Source: Piezodorus guildinii (taxonomy: Eukaryota > Arthropoda > Insecta > Hemiptera > Pentatomidae). From it: a stretch of 64,000 bases of DNA. Shown here one piece after another: positions 63,926 to 64,000 of this stretch. The first letter of the stretch is position 1; each line of letters begins with the position of its first letter. The position numbers were made by a program, and so were the translations under genes. The notes beneath the pieces are model-generated. The model was given only the letters and a program-made list of their open reading frames with translations. It was not told the DNA's origin and did no database searches. The stretch spans positions 146,506,439 through 146,570,438 of the forward strand of contig CM041292.1 of NCBI GenBank assembly GCA_023052935.1. Reading direction: 5' to 3'.

Positions 63926-64000
63926 AAATGCATCCAGGGTCACCTGTGGAGTAATGGCTAGTATAACAGCCTCTTTTAAAGGACGAAATAACCAAGGACT
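63926..64000 (+). mobile_element. SINE E-like head, cut by the window end
   Basis: GGGTCACCTGTGGAGTAATG and GCTAGTATAACAGCCTC are the SINE head in plus orientation, inverted relative to the copy ending at 63858. The element continues beyond the window. Confidence 0.6.

Overview
The window is AT-rich, repeat-dense animal DNA, almost certainly from an arthropod and most likely an insect. The evidence is an env-bearing errantivirus, Jockey- and RTE-type LINEs, mariner transposons, tRNA-derived SINEs and long (TA)n/(CA)n microsatellites. I find no host protein-coding gene I can name; nearly everything recognisable is mobile or derived from mobile DNA. The order within insects cannot be fixed from the sequence.

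Layout. 1-8.1 kb: decayed LINE pieces (reverse transcriptase, RNase H, RTE tail), a 277-bp foldback repeat and a mariner-like relic. 9-14.7 kb: copies of two short non-coding families, here called MITE-1 (about 930 bp, ends with ACTTTCACTTA) and MITE-2 (ends with GGTTTATTATTTTCA), including one MITE-1 inserted in another. 15-22 kb: more MITE-1 copies, two SINE types and LINE tails. 24.4-26.7 kb: a SINE and an unidentified tandem repeat of about 520 bp. 27-28 kb and 32-35.3 kb: MITE-1 copies interrupted by SINEs and by a small unknown insertion. 37.9-43.5 kb: inverted repeats, an internally deleted mariner, hammerhead-like motifs, a perfect 24-bp hairpin and MITE-2 copies. 43.6-48.0 kb: a nearly full-length but broken Jockey-type LINE with its target-site duplication. 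50.3-52.3 kb: two decayed mariner transposases pointing toward each other. 52.5-60.0 kb: an LTR errantivirus on the minus strand. 60.1-64 kb: nested SINE/RTE insertions and LINE tails.

The errantivirus is the main item. Its two 293-bp LTRs look identical by eye. It has a tRNA-Lys-type primer binding site, gag, a T TTT TTA slippery site at the gag/pol junction, an open pro-RT-RNaseH-integrase frame and an overlapping env with furin site, fusion-peptide-like segment and transmembrane helix. The third position of the integrase DDE triad is Asn instead of Glu, so the copy looks recent but may not be integration-competent by itself.

Other points: a SINE family with a poly-T 3' end and perfect target-site duplications; recurring CTGANGA-stem-GAAA modules like hammerhead ribozyme cores; and several nested insertions whose order can be read from their duplications. 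All alignments here are by eye.
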